Below, piece after piece: positions 47,805 to 56,842 of a DNA stretch of 64,000 nt. A program made the position numbers and the translations under genes. The stretch comes from a virus: the IMG/VR virus record IMGVR_UViG_3300044644_001981, positions 1 to 64,000 of that record; one strand, 5' to 3'. Position 1 is the stretch's first letter. Each line of letters starts with the position of its first letter. The notes under the pieces are model-generated. The model searched no databases and was not told where the DNA came from. It worked only from the letters and a program-made list of their open reading frames with translations.

Positions 47805-47961
47805 AGTTTATCCCTTTCAATAGATAGTGAATTTACCCCTATCTTATCCTGTGGATCGCTAAGAGAAAGATGTTATTGATACATTTAGGTGTTGCCCTAA
47901 CGAATACCGTGTAACACGCTAACCTTTGTCGGGAGGGTAGGGGGGTCTTTTTGGGATTATG

Positions 47962-48088
47962 TGTTATAGTGAATATGGCTTAGGCTAGAACTGCTCTCGC
48001 ACCACACGCAGTTTAGTTCAGTCCTTGGCTCCTTAACTCTTTGTTTTTCGATTTATTGTCCCAGGAGAAATCTTGGGACACTTTTTTG
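47962..48088 (+). ncRNA. candidate small RNA of about 110 nt
   Basis: An extended -10 (TGTTATAGT, 47962-47970) lies upstream of a hairpin-rich stretch (AACTG/CAGTT) and a strong terminator TGTCCCA/TGGGACA plus T-run (48057-48087). No plus-strand ORF occupies it. Confidence 0.4.
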
Positions 48089-48098
48089 TTTATAGGGG

Positions 48099-48128
48099 TT
48101 GAGTTTTCCCTGGTGTTTGAGTTATAGT
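48099..48128 (+). promoter_or_regulatory. promoter for the 48.2-49 kb genes
   Basis: TTGAGT, 18 bp, TATAGT, then CAAGGAGTAAAAAGCAAGGA before the ATG at 48164. Confidence 0.55.
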
Positions 48129-48163
48129 TAAAGCAGGAAACAAGGAGTAAAAAGCAAGGACAC

Positions 48164-48328
48164 ATGAATTGTTTAGACTGGATTAATTGGCGGAGCAATG
48201 GCTTCCGCGACTACACCGTTAATTTCCGGCTGTGGCGAAACATCGTCAGCCGCACAAACCCCTACGATCACCAGATCATTGCTTTCTGGTATTGGTTGAA
48301 TTATCCCAGTTCAGAAGGTGATGGTTGA
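48164..48328 (+). CDS. 54-aa Trp/Arg-rich protein
   Basis: It starts MNCLDWINWRSNGFRDYTVN. It overlaps the next gene by 8 nt. Unknown. Confidence 0.5.
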   Translation: MNCLDWINWRSNGFRDYTVNFRLWRNIVSRTNPYDHQIIAFWYWLNYPSSEGDG

Positions 48329-48662
48329 AATGAAAAAAGCAGCGTCATGGCGAGATCATGCGATTTCAAGGATATCAAACGCCCTCCTTGAATATGAAGC
48401 ACAATGCGCTTGCTTAGGGGAAGAAATCAACCCTAAAGACGCACGGAAGTGGGTAAACGACCGCTACCCCTTCGGAATTAGGGAACATTCCCCCTACAAG
48501 ATATGGCTTGAGGAACTGAAACTAATTGAGAAGTTTCTCAAGTTGGGTGAGCCCGCTAAATACTATTCCCATTGGCGAAATCATGTAACCAGTCGAGGTG
48601 AGTCAGGAAGCACTCGCAAATCCAAAGCAGTAGTTTACGAAGGTCAATTAAGTTTATTTTAG
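48321..48662 (+). CDS. 114-aa unknown protein
   Basis: It starts MVEMKKAASWRDHAISRIS and contains NPKDARKWVNDRYPFGIREH, as in small phage proteins that help process DNA. No firm family. Confidence 0.5.
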   Translation: MVEMKKAASWRDHAISRISNALLEYEAQCACLGEEINPKDARKWVNDRYPFGIREHSPYKIWLEELKLIEKFLKLGEPAKYYSHWRNHVTSRGESGSTRKSKAVVYEGQLSLF

Positions 48663-48684
48663 TCTAATCAACACAAAGGAACAA

Positions 48685-48993
48685 ATGGAATTATTAACTT
48701 TCAAATCATTCAAAGAACAAATCAAGAAACTGTTTCCCCATTTCCACGAAGAAGTGGAGATTCACGCTGCAAACTTAACGGAATCAGCATGGGAATCCAT
48801 AACGATCTTGTATATTGCGAAGTTTGGCTACGACGATCCGAATGAGCATATTGTTGAATACGAAACAAGCGGGTGTTTTTATTACCACTCCCAGAAAATT
48901 ATTGGGGTTGGCAAAACACTCTCGGATGCCATAGAAGATCATCGGGTAAAAGCTAAATCTAATCTTTCTTTCCTTTCAATGTCCAAAAGTTAA
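48685..48993 (+). CDS. 102-aa unknown protein
   Basis: It starts MELLTFKSFKEQIKKLFPH. The C-terminal half has a VGKTLSDAIEDHRVKA helix. Unknown. Confidence 0.5.
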   Translation: MELLTFKSFKEQIKKLFPHFHEEVEIHAANLTESAWESITILYIAKFGYDDPNEHIVEYETSGCFYYHSQKIIGVGKTLSDAIEDHRVKAKSNLSFLSMSKS

Positions 48994-49114
48994 GCCAGAT
49001 TACCGTGTAACACAGCAATTATGGCTTGACGAATCCAAGAAAGTGAGTTATGTTTAAAGATAGGAAGTCGCAAAACCAACAACAGCGAGTCCTATCTTTT
49101 TTATATCAAAAACA

Positions 49115-51355
49115 ATGGCAAATCCAACACCAAGGCAACTAGAGTTTTATTTCAAAGGGAAGTGGAACAACCTCCCAACAAAGGTCATTAGGCTCCCTGA
49201 AGTTTTCCATAGGAAAACTTACGAATTGTGTAAACTTCTCGACAATGGAATTGATCCACTCGCAAGAGTTGAATCCGTGCCACAAACCTCTCCCTGGACA
49301 ATGGAGGCGGTTCGGGACTGGATGGTTCACGAAGATCGGGAACTGCCTGAACTCCTGCCGTTAGAGCAAATATTAACAAAAGCGATCGCCGATGCCAGGG
49401 AACGGAAGATTGACCGCAGACTGGAACGAGCCGTTTGTTTTTTGGCTGACCGATGCGACGGAGCCAGGGAACATGATGGGTGCGGTTTTAATACCTGCGA
49501 TTCCCAGTTTGGGAAATGGATTGCGGAACGAGTGCGGAGTGGTAAGCATCTATCGGGAAATATGGCAAAAGCCACACTCAAGATGCTGCAAAAGTATGTC
49601 CGGCAGTTAGAGAATAGCGGGTTAGTTCTACCGGAGTGGGAAGCGATCGCCCACCAATATCAAGCTACACCCGAACCCTCACAAGAGGAAAAGCCACCAA
49701 AACGGATTGAGGTTATCGGACATCGGCTCTGTGTTTTCCATCCCTTTGACGGGACGGGAGCATTCCAACAGAAAGCTAAAACCGTCCGAGGCTATAAATT
49801 TAACGAGTTGAATAACAAAGGATGGTGTTATCCCCACAGCGTATTAGAGGACTTAATTAAGGTGTTTCCCCAATCAGACTTTTACTATGACGACGAGATT
49901 CAGACCATGATCCATTTAATTGAAATCAAGAAAGCCGAAGCCGAGGCGGAACTCCATGCCGAAGCATTAGGAAAAGCAACCCGAATTATGGGGTTAGTCG
50001 AGAAGGCAAAAATAGACCAACCTCTCTCAAATGGTTGGATATTGCGAGACTATCAACAGAAAGGGGTTGAGTGGCTCCTGGCTCACAGCGAGGGCGGGAT
50101 TTATAAAGGAGGCATTTTAGCCGACGATATGGGACTAGGGAAAACCTTAGAATCCCTAGTGGCAGCAAAAGCCCTACAACGGACGCACAACTGCCCTGTG
50201 TTTGTGGTTTGCCCTGTATCTTTGATGGAGGGTTGGCGACGGGCAGCTACAATGGTAGAGGTTGAGGTAGAGTTGTTTTCTAATCACTTTAGTCAAATCC
50301 CTGCACCCTTAGAAAGCGGGGGTTTTGTGGTAATCTTTGACGAGGCACATAGCTTTCAAGATCCCACATCAAAGCGGACAAAAAAATTCTTGAATTTATG
50401 CCTTGCCGAGAATTGCATCGCCGCATGGCTTCTGACCGGAACGCCAATGAAAAACGGACGACCAATTAACCTGATGCCCCTTTTGATGGCGGTTGAACAT
50501 CCCCTCGTGCAGAACAAACATAAATTTCAGGAGCGATACTGCAACGGGCATCGGAAGGTCATTAACTCCTACGGAAAGACTGTCTGGGACGTGACCGGAG
50601 CCGCATTCTTGGACGAACTTAGCCAGAAAACCCATGACGTTATCCTGCGGCGGACTAAAAAAGAATGCCTCCCTGAACTGCCACCAAAGACCCGAATCTT
50701 TAAGCAAGCGGAATTAGAGAAAACTCGTGCATCTGAATACCATGCCGAGATTAAAGCCTTAGTTCAAAACTACAAAGACCGTGCCGATGCAGGGGAGGTT
50801 GACCCCTCTGCCGAGGCCCTTGTTACCCTGAATATACTGCGAGGAGTGGGGAGCCGATACAAGGCTGACAGCGCCATCACACTCGCCCAAGAACTGCTAG
50901 AACAAGGGCAGCAGGTGGTGATTTTCACCGAATTTATTGAGAGTGCCAAGGCTATCAATGCGGCGCTTGGGGGTGAGCTACTTATTGGGGGAGTAGATCC
51001 ATTACTCCGACAGGATATGGTAGATCGGTTCCAAGTCGGGAGAAGTCGGGTGTTTGTCGGGACAATTAAATCCGGTGGGGTAGGTTTGACACTGACCGCG
51101 GCATCAAACGTAATCCTAGTGGATCGGGCATGGACTCCAGGTGACTGTGAACAAGCCGAGGATCGGTGTTATCGTCTCGGACAATTAAATGCAGTCTTCT
51201 GCCACTGGCTGAAATTTGGGACGGTTGACGAGGCGATTGACTCGTTGGTTGGCGAGAAGCAAGAGCGAATTGAGATTGTCTTAAAGGGCAAAACCCACAC
51301 TATCAAAGCATCCTCCCCGATGGAATTAGCCAAGCAATTACTACAGATTTTATAG
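49115..51355 (+). CDS. SNF2-family helicase
   Basis: A 746-aa protein. The C-terminal 430 residues form a complete Swi2/Snf2 ATPase: GILADDMGLGKTLESLVAA (about 333-351), VVIFDEAHSFQDP (about 408-420), LLTGTPMKNGRP, and the second lobe with GGVGLTLTAASNVILVDRAW and EDRCYRLGQ. The N-terminal region is helical with a Cys-rich patch (CDGAREHDGCGFNTCD) that may bind zinc. This resembles SMARCAL1-type annealing helicases of phages and plasmids. It probably remodels forks or recombination intermediates. Confidence 0.85.
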   Translation: MANPTPRQLEFYFKGKWNNLPTKVIRLPEVFHRKTYELCKLLDNGIDPLARVESVPQTSPWTMEAVRDWMVHEDRELPELLPLEQILTKAIADARERKIDRRLERAVCFLADRCDGAREHDGCGFNTCDSQFGKWIAERVRSGKHLSGNMAKATLKMLQKYVRQLENSGLVLPEWEAIAHQYQATPEPSQEEKPPKRIEVIGHRLCVFHPFDGTGAFQQKAKTVRGYKFNELNNKGWCYPHSVLEDLIKVFPQSDFYYDDEIQTMIHLIEIKKAEAEAELHAEALGKATRIMGLVEKAKIDQPLSNGWILRDYQQKGVEWLLAHSEGGIYKGGILADDMGLGKTLESLVAAKALQRTHNCPVFVVCPVSLMEGWRRAATMVEVEVELFSNHFSQIPAPLESGGFVVIFDEAHSFQDPTSKRTKKFLNLCLAENCIAAWLLTGTPMKNGRPINLMPLLMAVEHPLVQNKHKFQERYCNGHRKVINSYGKTVWDVTGAAFLDELSQKTHDVILRRTKKECLPELPPKTRIFKQAELEKTRASEYHAEIKALVQNYKDRADAGEVDPSAEALVTLNILRGVGSRYKADSAITLAQELLEQGQQVVIFTEFIESAKAINAALGGELLIGGVDPLLRQDMVDRFQVGRSRVFVGTIKSGGVGLTLTAASNVILVDRAWTPGDCEQAEDRCYRLGQLNAVFCHWLKFGTVDEAIDSLVGEKQERIEIVLKGKTHTIKASSPMELAKQLLQIL

Positions 51356-51363
51356 GACAAGAT

Positions 51364-51400
51364 TAAACCCGCCATCCTAGTTAGGGAACGGCGGGTTAAT
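51364..51400. terminator. terminator between convergent genes
   Basis: AACCCGCC pairs with GGCGGGTT. Confidence 0.7.
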
Positions 51401-51402
51401 TT

Positions 51403-51711
51403 TCAGTTCTTTTTGCTTTTAGCTGTTCTCTTTTCTTTAACTTTTGCAACCCTCTCTGGTATTTTTCGAGGGATAATCTCAACGTTTCCCCATAACCACT
51501 GGGAATCGTTAATCTCCTTGAAAACCAAGTAATAGCGCGGAGGTTTTCCTTCTTGTAAAACGTGCAGTGTCGTTTCCTCACGATCTGCTTCTGGGTTGTA
51601 CCGAGTAGGAGAAATCTTACAATAGTATGAAGGACATCCAATCCCCTCCTCTACTCCCTCTCCAAACTCTACCGGGGGGTTGGCAAGAACATAAGAAACC
51701 TGTTTATACAT
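51403..51711 (-). CDS. 102-aa unknown protein
   Basis: Start chosen at MYKQVSYVLANPPVEFGEG (51711). A beta-rich N-terminal part and a Lys/Arg-rich tail. It follows thyX; a CTTGTAACACG motif lies in the gap. Confidence 0.5.
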   Translation of the reverse strand: MYKQVSYVLANPPVEFGEGVEEGIGCPSYYCKISPTRYNPEADREETTLHVLQEGKPPRYYLVFKEINDSQWLWGNVEIIPRKIPERVAKVKEKRTAKSKKN

Positions 51712-51776
51712 AACTTGCAACTTATACTTGTAACACGCGAAACCTAGGCATTTAACTCCCTGTCCAGAAAGCAAAA

Positions 51777-52496
51777 TTAGGGAGCAAGCCGAGCTTTCCC
51801 TAATCTATTTTTCTCATACCAAGCTGAAATCTCAGGAACCCATTCTTGAGTATGGGCCCACATCATTTCAGAGAGTTTTTGAATCTCTAACTGGGCATCT
51901 TTTTTGAATCTTAAATCGAGAAAATGTAACAGTGAACGCAGGTTACAAGACATAACAAAATGCTGTCTGAAATCGAACGGGATTAAACCCCTGGCGTGTT
52001 CTTCACTCATCCCAGACTCAATGTTTTGTTTATACAAACCACAAGCATCTACACAGTGTTGTAAATGGATTTCTCTTAATTCAGGTGAATAATAATATTT
52101 TTTCCCTTGGCGGTCAACATATTCACCAACAGGTCTTAAATAAAAAACATCTTCTAAATCACGTTTACCATCAACAACATCAATGATTCTTTGGCCTGAG
52201 TAACGCATCGACTCAACGCTAAAAGAAATATGCCTATGTCGGGTTGCTTGCTGCATGACGCTATGGGGAAAGTAGCCAACATTAAAGACAATATAGGCAG
52301 TTTCGGCACAACTCCAATGCCCTCTATCACCTGCTAACAATCTTTTGACTGCTATCTCGCCACACTCTTTTTCTGGGGGGATTGATAAAATCCCCCCAAA
52401 CACATAATTCTCGCTATAACATTGGTGCAATGCCAGGTAAATCATCTGTTGGGGATTAGCTGTTTTCGATAAAACATCAACCTTGAATCTGTCCAT
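51777..52496 (-). CDS. thyX: flavin-dependent thymidylate synthase
   Basis: A 239-aa enzyme making dTMP from dUMP with FAD and methylene-tetrahydrofolate. The ThyX signature RHR-x7-S is at 86-96 (RHRHISFSVES), followed by MRYSGQR. FDFRQHFVMSCNLRSLLHFL supplies the second substrate region. With Tmk and NrdB it supports dTTP production. Its ribosome site and first 13 codons are duplicated at 11683-11743. Confidence 0.92.
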   Translation of the reverse strand: MDRFKVDVLSKTANPQQMIYLALHQCYSENYVFGGILSIPPEKECGEIAVKRLLAGDRGHWSCAETAYIVFNVGYFPHSVMQQATRHRHISFSVESMRYSGQRIIDVVDGKRDLEDVFYLRPVGEYVDRQGKKYYYSPELREIHLQHCVDACGLYKQNIESGMSEEHARGLIPFDFRQHFVMSCNLRSLLHFLDLRFKKDAQLEIQKLSEMMWAHTQEWVPEISAWYEKNRLGKARLAP

Positions 52497-52617
52497 TAAT
52501 CTCCTGCTCTTTTGTGCATCGTAATCATACCATTATATCATTTAATCACCCATCCCAAAATAGCCCACTTCCCAAAATGTCCATAACTTGTCCCCAAAAA
52601 AAAGTTTTAAAAACCCC

Positions 52618-52646
52618 TTGACATTTCCTAGGGTATCGGTTATAGT
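52618..52646 (+). promoter_or_regulatory. promoter for the amidoligase-like gene
   Basis: TTGACA, 17 bp, TATAGT, preceded by an A/T-rich stretch. Confidence 0.65.
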
Positions 52647-52679
52647 TAGGAAAGTAGAGAACAAAGAGCTAAAACGACC

Positions 52680-53696
52680 ATGAACTATAGAGAACTTCAA
52701 CAATCCTTAAAAGCCTACCGTGCATCGGGTTTGACCATAATCAAACTCAATCAAAAAACGGCCGTTCTTCAGGCCGAATATAACCGGATTCAAGCCCAAC
52801 AAGCCCAACAAGTCCAACAAGCCCAACAATTCCAACAAGCCCAACAAGCCCAACAAGTCCAACAAGCCCAACAATTCCAACAAGCCCAACAAGCCCAACA
52901 AGTCCAACAAGCCCAACAATTCCAACAAGTCCAACAAGCCCAACAAGTCCAACAAGCCCAACAAGCCACCAACGACTTACCAGACAGCCTCACCTTCGGG
53001 GTTGAAATCGAAGTAACCCGGCTAATAAGCCAGGAGGCGATCGCACAAGCCCTACAAGCCGCAGGGATAGCGGCTGAGGTCGAAAACTATAACCATGTAA
53101 CGAAGCGGCACTGGAAGGTCGTAACGGATGGCAGTTGCGGCTACGAGGTCGTAAGCCCCATACTATGGGGCGAGAAGGGCATCGCCGAGCTTCGGAAGGT
53201 TTGTGAGACTCTAACCCGTATAGGGTGTAAAGTAAACAAGCATTGCGGACTGCACGTCCACCTGGGGGCGGACTTCCTAGGGGTCGCACGGGTTCGGAAC
53301 TTCGTAAAACGCTACGTGGCGAATGAGGTAAACCTGGATGCCATCCAGCCTAAAGCACGGCGAGGATCGGCGAACCGATTCTGTCTACCGACTTCGGAAA
53401 CAATGAGAACCCATCTCATTGATAACTGCCTCACAATTGACGAAATGCGTCAATTACAGCACAGCCGATACAGCAAGTTGAACTTGCAGAGCTACCGGAA
53501 ATACAACACCATCGAAATCCGGCATCACGCCGGGACGACCAACGCGACAAGGATAGAGAACTGGGTAAGATTTTTAATCGGGTTCGCTACAACCGCCACG
53601 CCCGAAAACGCCACGAACATCGAATTTAACGAGATGTTCAACAACAATAACATCGCCACCTTCTACCGCCGACGGCGCGCCGCACTCGCCGCATAG
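52680..53696 (+). CDS. amidoligase-like protein with N-terminal QQAQQ repeats
   Basis: A 338-aa protein. Residues about 37-96 are a Gln/Ala/Val/Phe repeat (QQAQQVQQAQQFQQ). The rest matches the amidoligase fold (ATP-grasp-like, related to glutamate-cysteine ligase): LTFGVEIEVTRL, VVTDGSCGYEVVSPILWG, CGLHVHLGAD and TIEIRHHAGT carry the acidic and His metal/ATP ligands. The family forms peptide or isopeptide bonds and is frequent on phages and plasmids. The target is unknown. Confidence 0.78.
   Translation: MNYRELQQSLKAYRASGLTIIKLNQKTAVLQAEYNRIQAQQAQQVQQAQQFQQAQQAQQVQQAQQFQQAQQAQQVQQAQQFQQVQQAQQVQQAQQATNDLPDSLTFGVEIEVTRLISQEAIAQALQAAGIAAEVENYNHVTKRHWKVVTDGSCGYEVVSPILWGEKGIAELRKVCETLTRIGCKVNKHCGLHVHLGADFLGVARVRNFVKRYVANEVNLDAIQPKARRGSANRFCLPTSETMRTHLIDNCLTIDEMRQLQHSRYSKLNLQSYRKYNTIEIRHHAGTTNATRIENWVRFLIGFATTATPENATNIEFNEMFNNNNIATFYRRRRAALAA
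52788..52965 (+). repeat. in-frame tandem repeat coding the Gln-rich region
   Basis: 9-nt units (CAAGCCCAA, CAAGTCCAA, CAATTCCAA) are arranged in higher-order blocks of about 45-54 nt. It is open in several frames and likely variable in copy number. Confidence 0.8.
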
Positions 53697-53734
53697 CCGC
53701 ATAGCCGCATAATAGACTACGGGTAGGGAATCCT

Positions 53735-53805
53735 ACCCTGTCCTACCCTATCCTACCCTACCCTATCCCAACCCCCTATCCCAACCCCCTATCCCCTACC
53801 CCGCA
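53735..53805 (+). repeat. CCTACCCTATCC-type microsatellite
   Basis: Degenerate tandem copies of CCTACCCTA and CCTATCCCAACC lie between the amidoligase gene and the next gene. Confidence 0.6.
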
Positions 53806-53817
53806 AAGGACAAAACA

Positions 53818-54072
53818 ATGACCACTAAAACAATGGCTTACAGACTGTTTGATGATTCGATAACCGTTACAGGTTCACCGGAACAGATCACCGCCGCCCT
53901 ATGGCGAAATTGTGTACGAGGCTGCCACTCCCCATTACCCGATGTCAAAGCCTATATGGAATGGCAGAAGCGGGTTGAGGTGAATTGGTCGGGCAAAACC
54001 CTTGACACAAGCTCTTACGATGCGTTTGTAGCCTCCCTCGTCACGGTGGGGTTCCTAGTGCCTATCAAATAG
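53818..54072 (+). CDS. 84-aa unknown protein
   Basis: It starts MTTKTMAYRLFDDSITVTGS, after GCAAAGGACAAAACA. Unknown. Confidence 0.5.
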   Translation: MTTKTMAYRLFDDSITVTGSPEQITAALWRNCVRGCHSPLPDVKAYMEWQKRVEVNWSGKTLDTSSYDAFVASLVTVGFLVPIK

Positions 54073-54241
54073 CCAACGGCTCCCTACTCCTGCCGTGATG
54101 CACAACGGTACTCCATAGGGGGAAGTCATGGGGCAAATGACCGATGTTGAAAACCAGATGAATGACGCTATAGGGATCGCGTTGACGAAAATCTAGTAAG
54201 CACACCCTATAGCACACCTAAAATAGTATGAGGACGATAAA

Positions 54242-54478
54242 ATGATGTCATCAACAAAGTTTCAAATTGATTATTTCTTAACAACATCAAACTATATTCC
54301 TATTACCGAAGCAGGGTATCCCAACGGCTGTCAACTAGGACTAGGGGAGACCATTGCCTTCTTTTCAGGGATAGACTCCCGTGGATACACCATCCAAGCT
54401 GTCTACCGAGTCTCTGGGGTCGCAGATGACCCCGAACGGGGAGTGGTTGCCCAATTGCACTATATCGGGCAAAGTTGA
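54242..54478 (+). CDS. 78-aa unknown protein
   Basis: It starts at either of two adjacent ATGs. Beta-rich (TIQAVYRVSGVADDPERGVV). Unknown. Confidence 0.45.
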   Translation: MMSSTKFQIDYFLTTSNYIPITEAGYPNGCQLGLGETIAFFSGIDSRGYTIQAVYRVSGVADDPERGVVAQLHYIGQS

Positions 54479-54512
54479 CCCCATACCCTATAAACCCTCT
54501 ACAGCCTCCTTA

Positions 54513-54566
54513 AACCTAGGGAGGTTTTGTTTTGCCAAAAACCTAGGGAGGTTTTGTTTTGCCAAA
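54513..54566 (+). repeat. tandem 27-bp repeat, hairpin-forming
   Basis: Two perfect copies of a unit with AACCTAGGGAGGTTTTGTTT. Each can form AACCT/AGGTT followed by T-rich sequence, so it is a duplicated terminator. Confidence 0.7.
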
Positions 54567-54586
54567 GTAAAGGATAACCCCATTCG

Positions 54587-54892
54587 TCAGTTTAGAGGGC
54601 AATAATAGGGAATTTGAGGAGGGTTGACACTGGTTTTAGTAGATTCCCATTGTGACCATCCCCTCAAGCCCTCAAACCCCGTCATCCCCGTGTGGTTTTC
54701 AGCCCTCCCATTAGATCTAATGGAGGGGGGATCTTTATCCTTCTGTGTCACACCAAAAAATTTGTCACAGTGAATTCTGTCACACTGAATTCTGTCACAC
54801 TGAATTTTTATCACAGTGTTTTTTATTAATCTTCTATTATGTTTTAGTGTGACAGCGATTATCTCGTTGTTTGTATCATAACCTGATACCAT
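54587..54892 (-). pseudogene. relic of the rep gene 3' region
   Basis: The frame NNEIIAVTLKHNRRLIKNT and KIQCDRIQCD matches NNEIMAVTPKHNRRLIKNT and KIQCDQIQCD of the CyRepA1-like protein, then diverges. It coincides with iteron cluster B, so the similarity may come from duplication of the repeat region with some flanking coding sequence. Confidence 0.55.
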
Positions 54893-55129
54893 TTTAAGGA
54901 TTTCTTAACTATCTCCAGAAGCCACACCCCATAAAGGTTAGAGCCATTTTACTGCTGTTGAAGAAAAAATCATATTATTTAAGAGTCCAACACCTTCTCC
55001 TCTGTCACACTGAATGCCATTGGGTTAAGGTTACGGGAAATAATAGCTTTACCCCCACTTTACCCCCATGACACACTGAATAACTTAAACCCTATGAAAC
55101 ATGACACACTGAATAACTTAAACCCTATG
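54766..55129 (+). promoter_or_regulatory. TGTCACACTGAAT iteron cluster B
   Basis: Three 15-bp-period repeats (54766-54810), the 44-nt segment 54811-54854 identical to 9538-9581, a further TGTCACACTGAAT near 55002, and two perfect 29-nt repeats (55068-55096 and 55101-55129) containing TGACACACTGAATAAC. No gene occupies most of it. Candidate partition or origin locus, or operator array. Confidence 0.6.
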
Positions 55130-55171
55130 GCACTCGTTCAATTTCTTAGATTTTGATCTATGTGGACATCC

Positions 55172-55528
55172 TTAGAAAAAAATGTCCATCTTGTCTTCTT
55201 TATTATTAGGGAAAAACACAAAAAGGGTGTTATCCCCGCACTGTATAGCCTGTAGCCCGCTTGATGTCACGGTCTGGTATTGTCCCCGTCGATTTAGGGC
55301 GATCGCCTCCGGTGTTGACGCGAAAATAGCGGGAGACATCCTATAAAACCCATTTAACAATTCCCGAAAAACGGAAGGAGATAAGGTTGCAAAATGGGTG
55401 CAATTAGTAGCACACCCCCTATATCCCAAAACTTGTAATTGCCTTGATATTGTCCAGTGGATAGTCTGGATGGTTTCTGTAAATCCGTTCTCTGCCATAA
55501 AATCTTTGATTCTGGGTGACTCGATCAA
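55172..55528 (-). CDS. unknown protein, start uncertain
   Basis: Up to 118 aa. Only the portion after the 55419 gene ends looks reliable (LSPSVFRELLNGFYRMSPAI); the first ~37 codons overlap that gene in another frame. A TTG or other internal start is possible. Confidence 0.4.
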   Translation of the reverse strand: MIESPRIKDFMAENGFTETIQTIHWTISRQLQVLGYRGCATNCTHFATLSPSVFRELLNGFYRMSPAIFASTPEAIALNRRGQYQTVTSSGLQAIQCGDNTLFVFFPNNKEDKMDIFF

Positions 55529-55655
55529 CTACATACACTTTGTCCCCTTCTCTTTTAATCAGTTTGCGGACATTCCTGAGATACTTGATCTCCCTCACTA
55601 CGACGTTTTGACCAGGAGTGTGAAAGATGACGGAATAGTGGCTGTGGGCTTTCAT
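55419..55655 (-). CDS. 78-aa basic protein
   Basis: It starts MKAHSHYSVIFHTPGQNVVV. Basic and beta-like, with a convincing DRVTQNQRFYGRER stretch. Unknown. Confidence 0.45.
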   Translation of the reverse strand: MKAHSHYSVIFHTPGQNVVVREIKYLRNVRKLIKREGDKVYVVDRVTQNQRFYGRERIYRNHPDYPLDNIKAITSFGI

Positions 55656-55684
55656 AATTGGCGATCTCGCCTAAAATCAATTCT

Positions 55685-55764
55685 AATGTTATAATTAAAT
55701 ATCCCCACGATGTTTCCGCATCCGGGGACGTGAGTTCACCTAAACTAAAGACAAGAGGCAAACT
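55685..55764 (+). promoter_or_regulatory. recurrent hairpin leader (copy 3)
   Basis: TATAAT, then ATCCCCACGATG pairing with CATCCGGGGAC, then GTGAGTTCACCTAA and AGGCAAACT before the ATG at 55765. Confidence 0.65.
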
Positions 55765-56252
55765 ATGTCAAATCTTATCACAACCAAATACAATAACGTC
55801 GCTATCTCTACAAGAGATTCCGATGGGTGGGTCAACCTGACTCAGATGTGTCAAGCCGATGGAGTCAAGTTTAACGACTTCCTCCGACTAAAATCTACAA
55901 AAGCCTACGTCTCAAGCATGGTAGCTGATACGGGGATTCCCGCATCACAAATTATTGAAGTTGTCAAAGTGTCAAAGGGAAGTTTTCAGACGGAAGGCAA
56001 TAAGGAAGTTGGGGACACCCTGAGATTGCACTTTTGTTAGCTCAGTGGATCAGTCCTGAGTTTCATCGGTGGTGCAATGCTCACATCTTTGTCCTGTTAA
56101 AAGACGGTAAAACTTCCCTGGACACCGACCCGTTTGCTCGGATGCTGGAAATCAGGGGAGAAAACTATGGCGATCTTGATAATCAGATTTTAATTGATAA
56201 CCGCTTCGTTAATATCGAGGCTTACTCTAGCTGGTCTGTTGACGCGGAGTAG
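55765..56252 (+). pseudogene. KilA-N domain protein, broken by one frameshift
   Basis: The first frame encodes a KilA-N start (SDGWVNLTQMCQADGVKFND, FLRLKSTKAY) and the second continues with LAQWISPEFHRWCNAHIFVL. Adding one T to the GTTGGGG near 56012 restores VWGHPEIALLLAQW and a full 162-aa protein. KilA-N proteins are DNA-binding phage regulators. The last ~110 nt are nearly identical to the 57336 gene. A true deletion and a sequencing error are both possible. Confidence 0.7.
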
Positions 56253-56425
56253 GGACAACAAAGCCAGACTCCGGTGCGATCGCCACAAGAAAAATCACCC
56301 TACCACTCTCGACTCGTTTGATGATTGACTAACGGCGATCGCAATCGCAAACCAATTTAAGGCATGACTTTGGTTGGTATTGTGGTAAAATCAATGGGTT
56401 AAATAAAATCTCGTTATGTCTTTCA

Positions 56426-56632
56426 ATGAAAAACAGTAACACCTACCTGATCGCGTTTATTGTAGCCATTTCGGTCTTGACCCCCTGGATTAATGCCATA
56501 AATCTCGCCCATCACTTCTCTTTTCAAGGGAAGAAGGTTCAGGTTCTTGAATTGGTGGCAAATGGCGAAACTGGCGAAACCCCTAAAACAGAAACGAGTC
56601 CGAAGCGTGGCAATGGGAGACGTGAAGCATAA
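56426..56632 (+). CDS. small membrane protein
   Basis: A 68-aa protein. TYLIAFIVAISVLTPWINAI is a membrane helix with a basic, disordered tail. It directly precedes the next gene (TAA-ATG). Confidence 0.5.
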   Translation: MKNSNTYLIAFIVAISVLTPWINAINLAHHFSFQGKKVQVLELVANGETGETPKTETSPKRGNGRREA

Positions 56633-56842
56633 ATGGAAAAGTTAAAAGCCTTTCTCAAAGCCCGAATCATGGGGAAAAGGCTGTTAACCATAAACCCTAG
56701 ATCGGTGCAGTCCGAGTTACAGCTTACCCCGTTAGAATTTTGGGAGTCTATGGATCAATTAAAAGCCGATCAACAGATTAATTTCTACCAAACTAAAGGT
56801 AGTAGCGTAACCATCTATCCCGCAGCTATTCTCCTCGAATGA
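56633..56842 (+). CDS. small winged-helix-like protein
   Basis: A 69-aa protein. NPRSVQSELQLTPLEFWESM and the YQTKGSSVTIYPAAI strand fit a wHTH layout. It is coupled to the next gene by ATGA. Confidence 0.5.
   Translation: MEKLKAFLKARIMGKRLLTINPRSVQSELQLTPLEFWESMDQLKADQQINFYQTKGSSVTIYPAAILLE

Noticed and set aside
52707-52993. Long minus-strand ORFs of Leu/Gly or Cys/Trp repeats
   Set aside because: They are antisense readings of the 9-nt repeat in the amidoligase gene and have no ribosome site.
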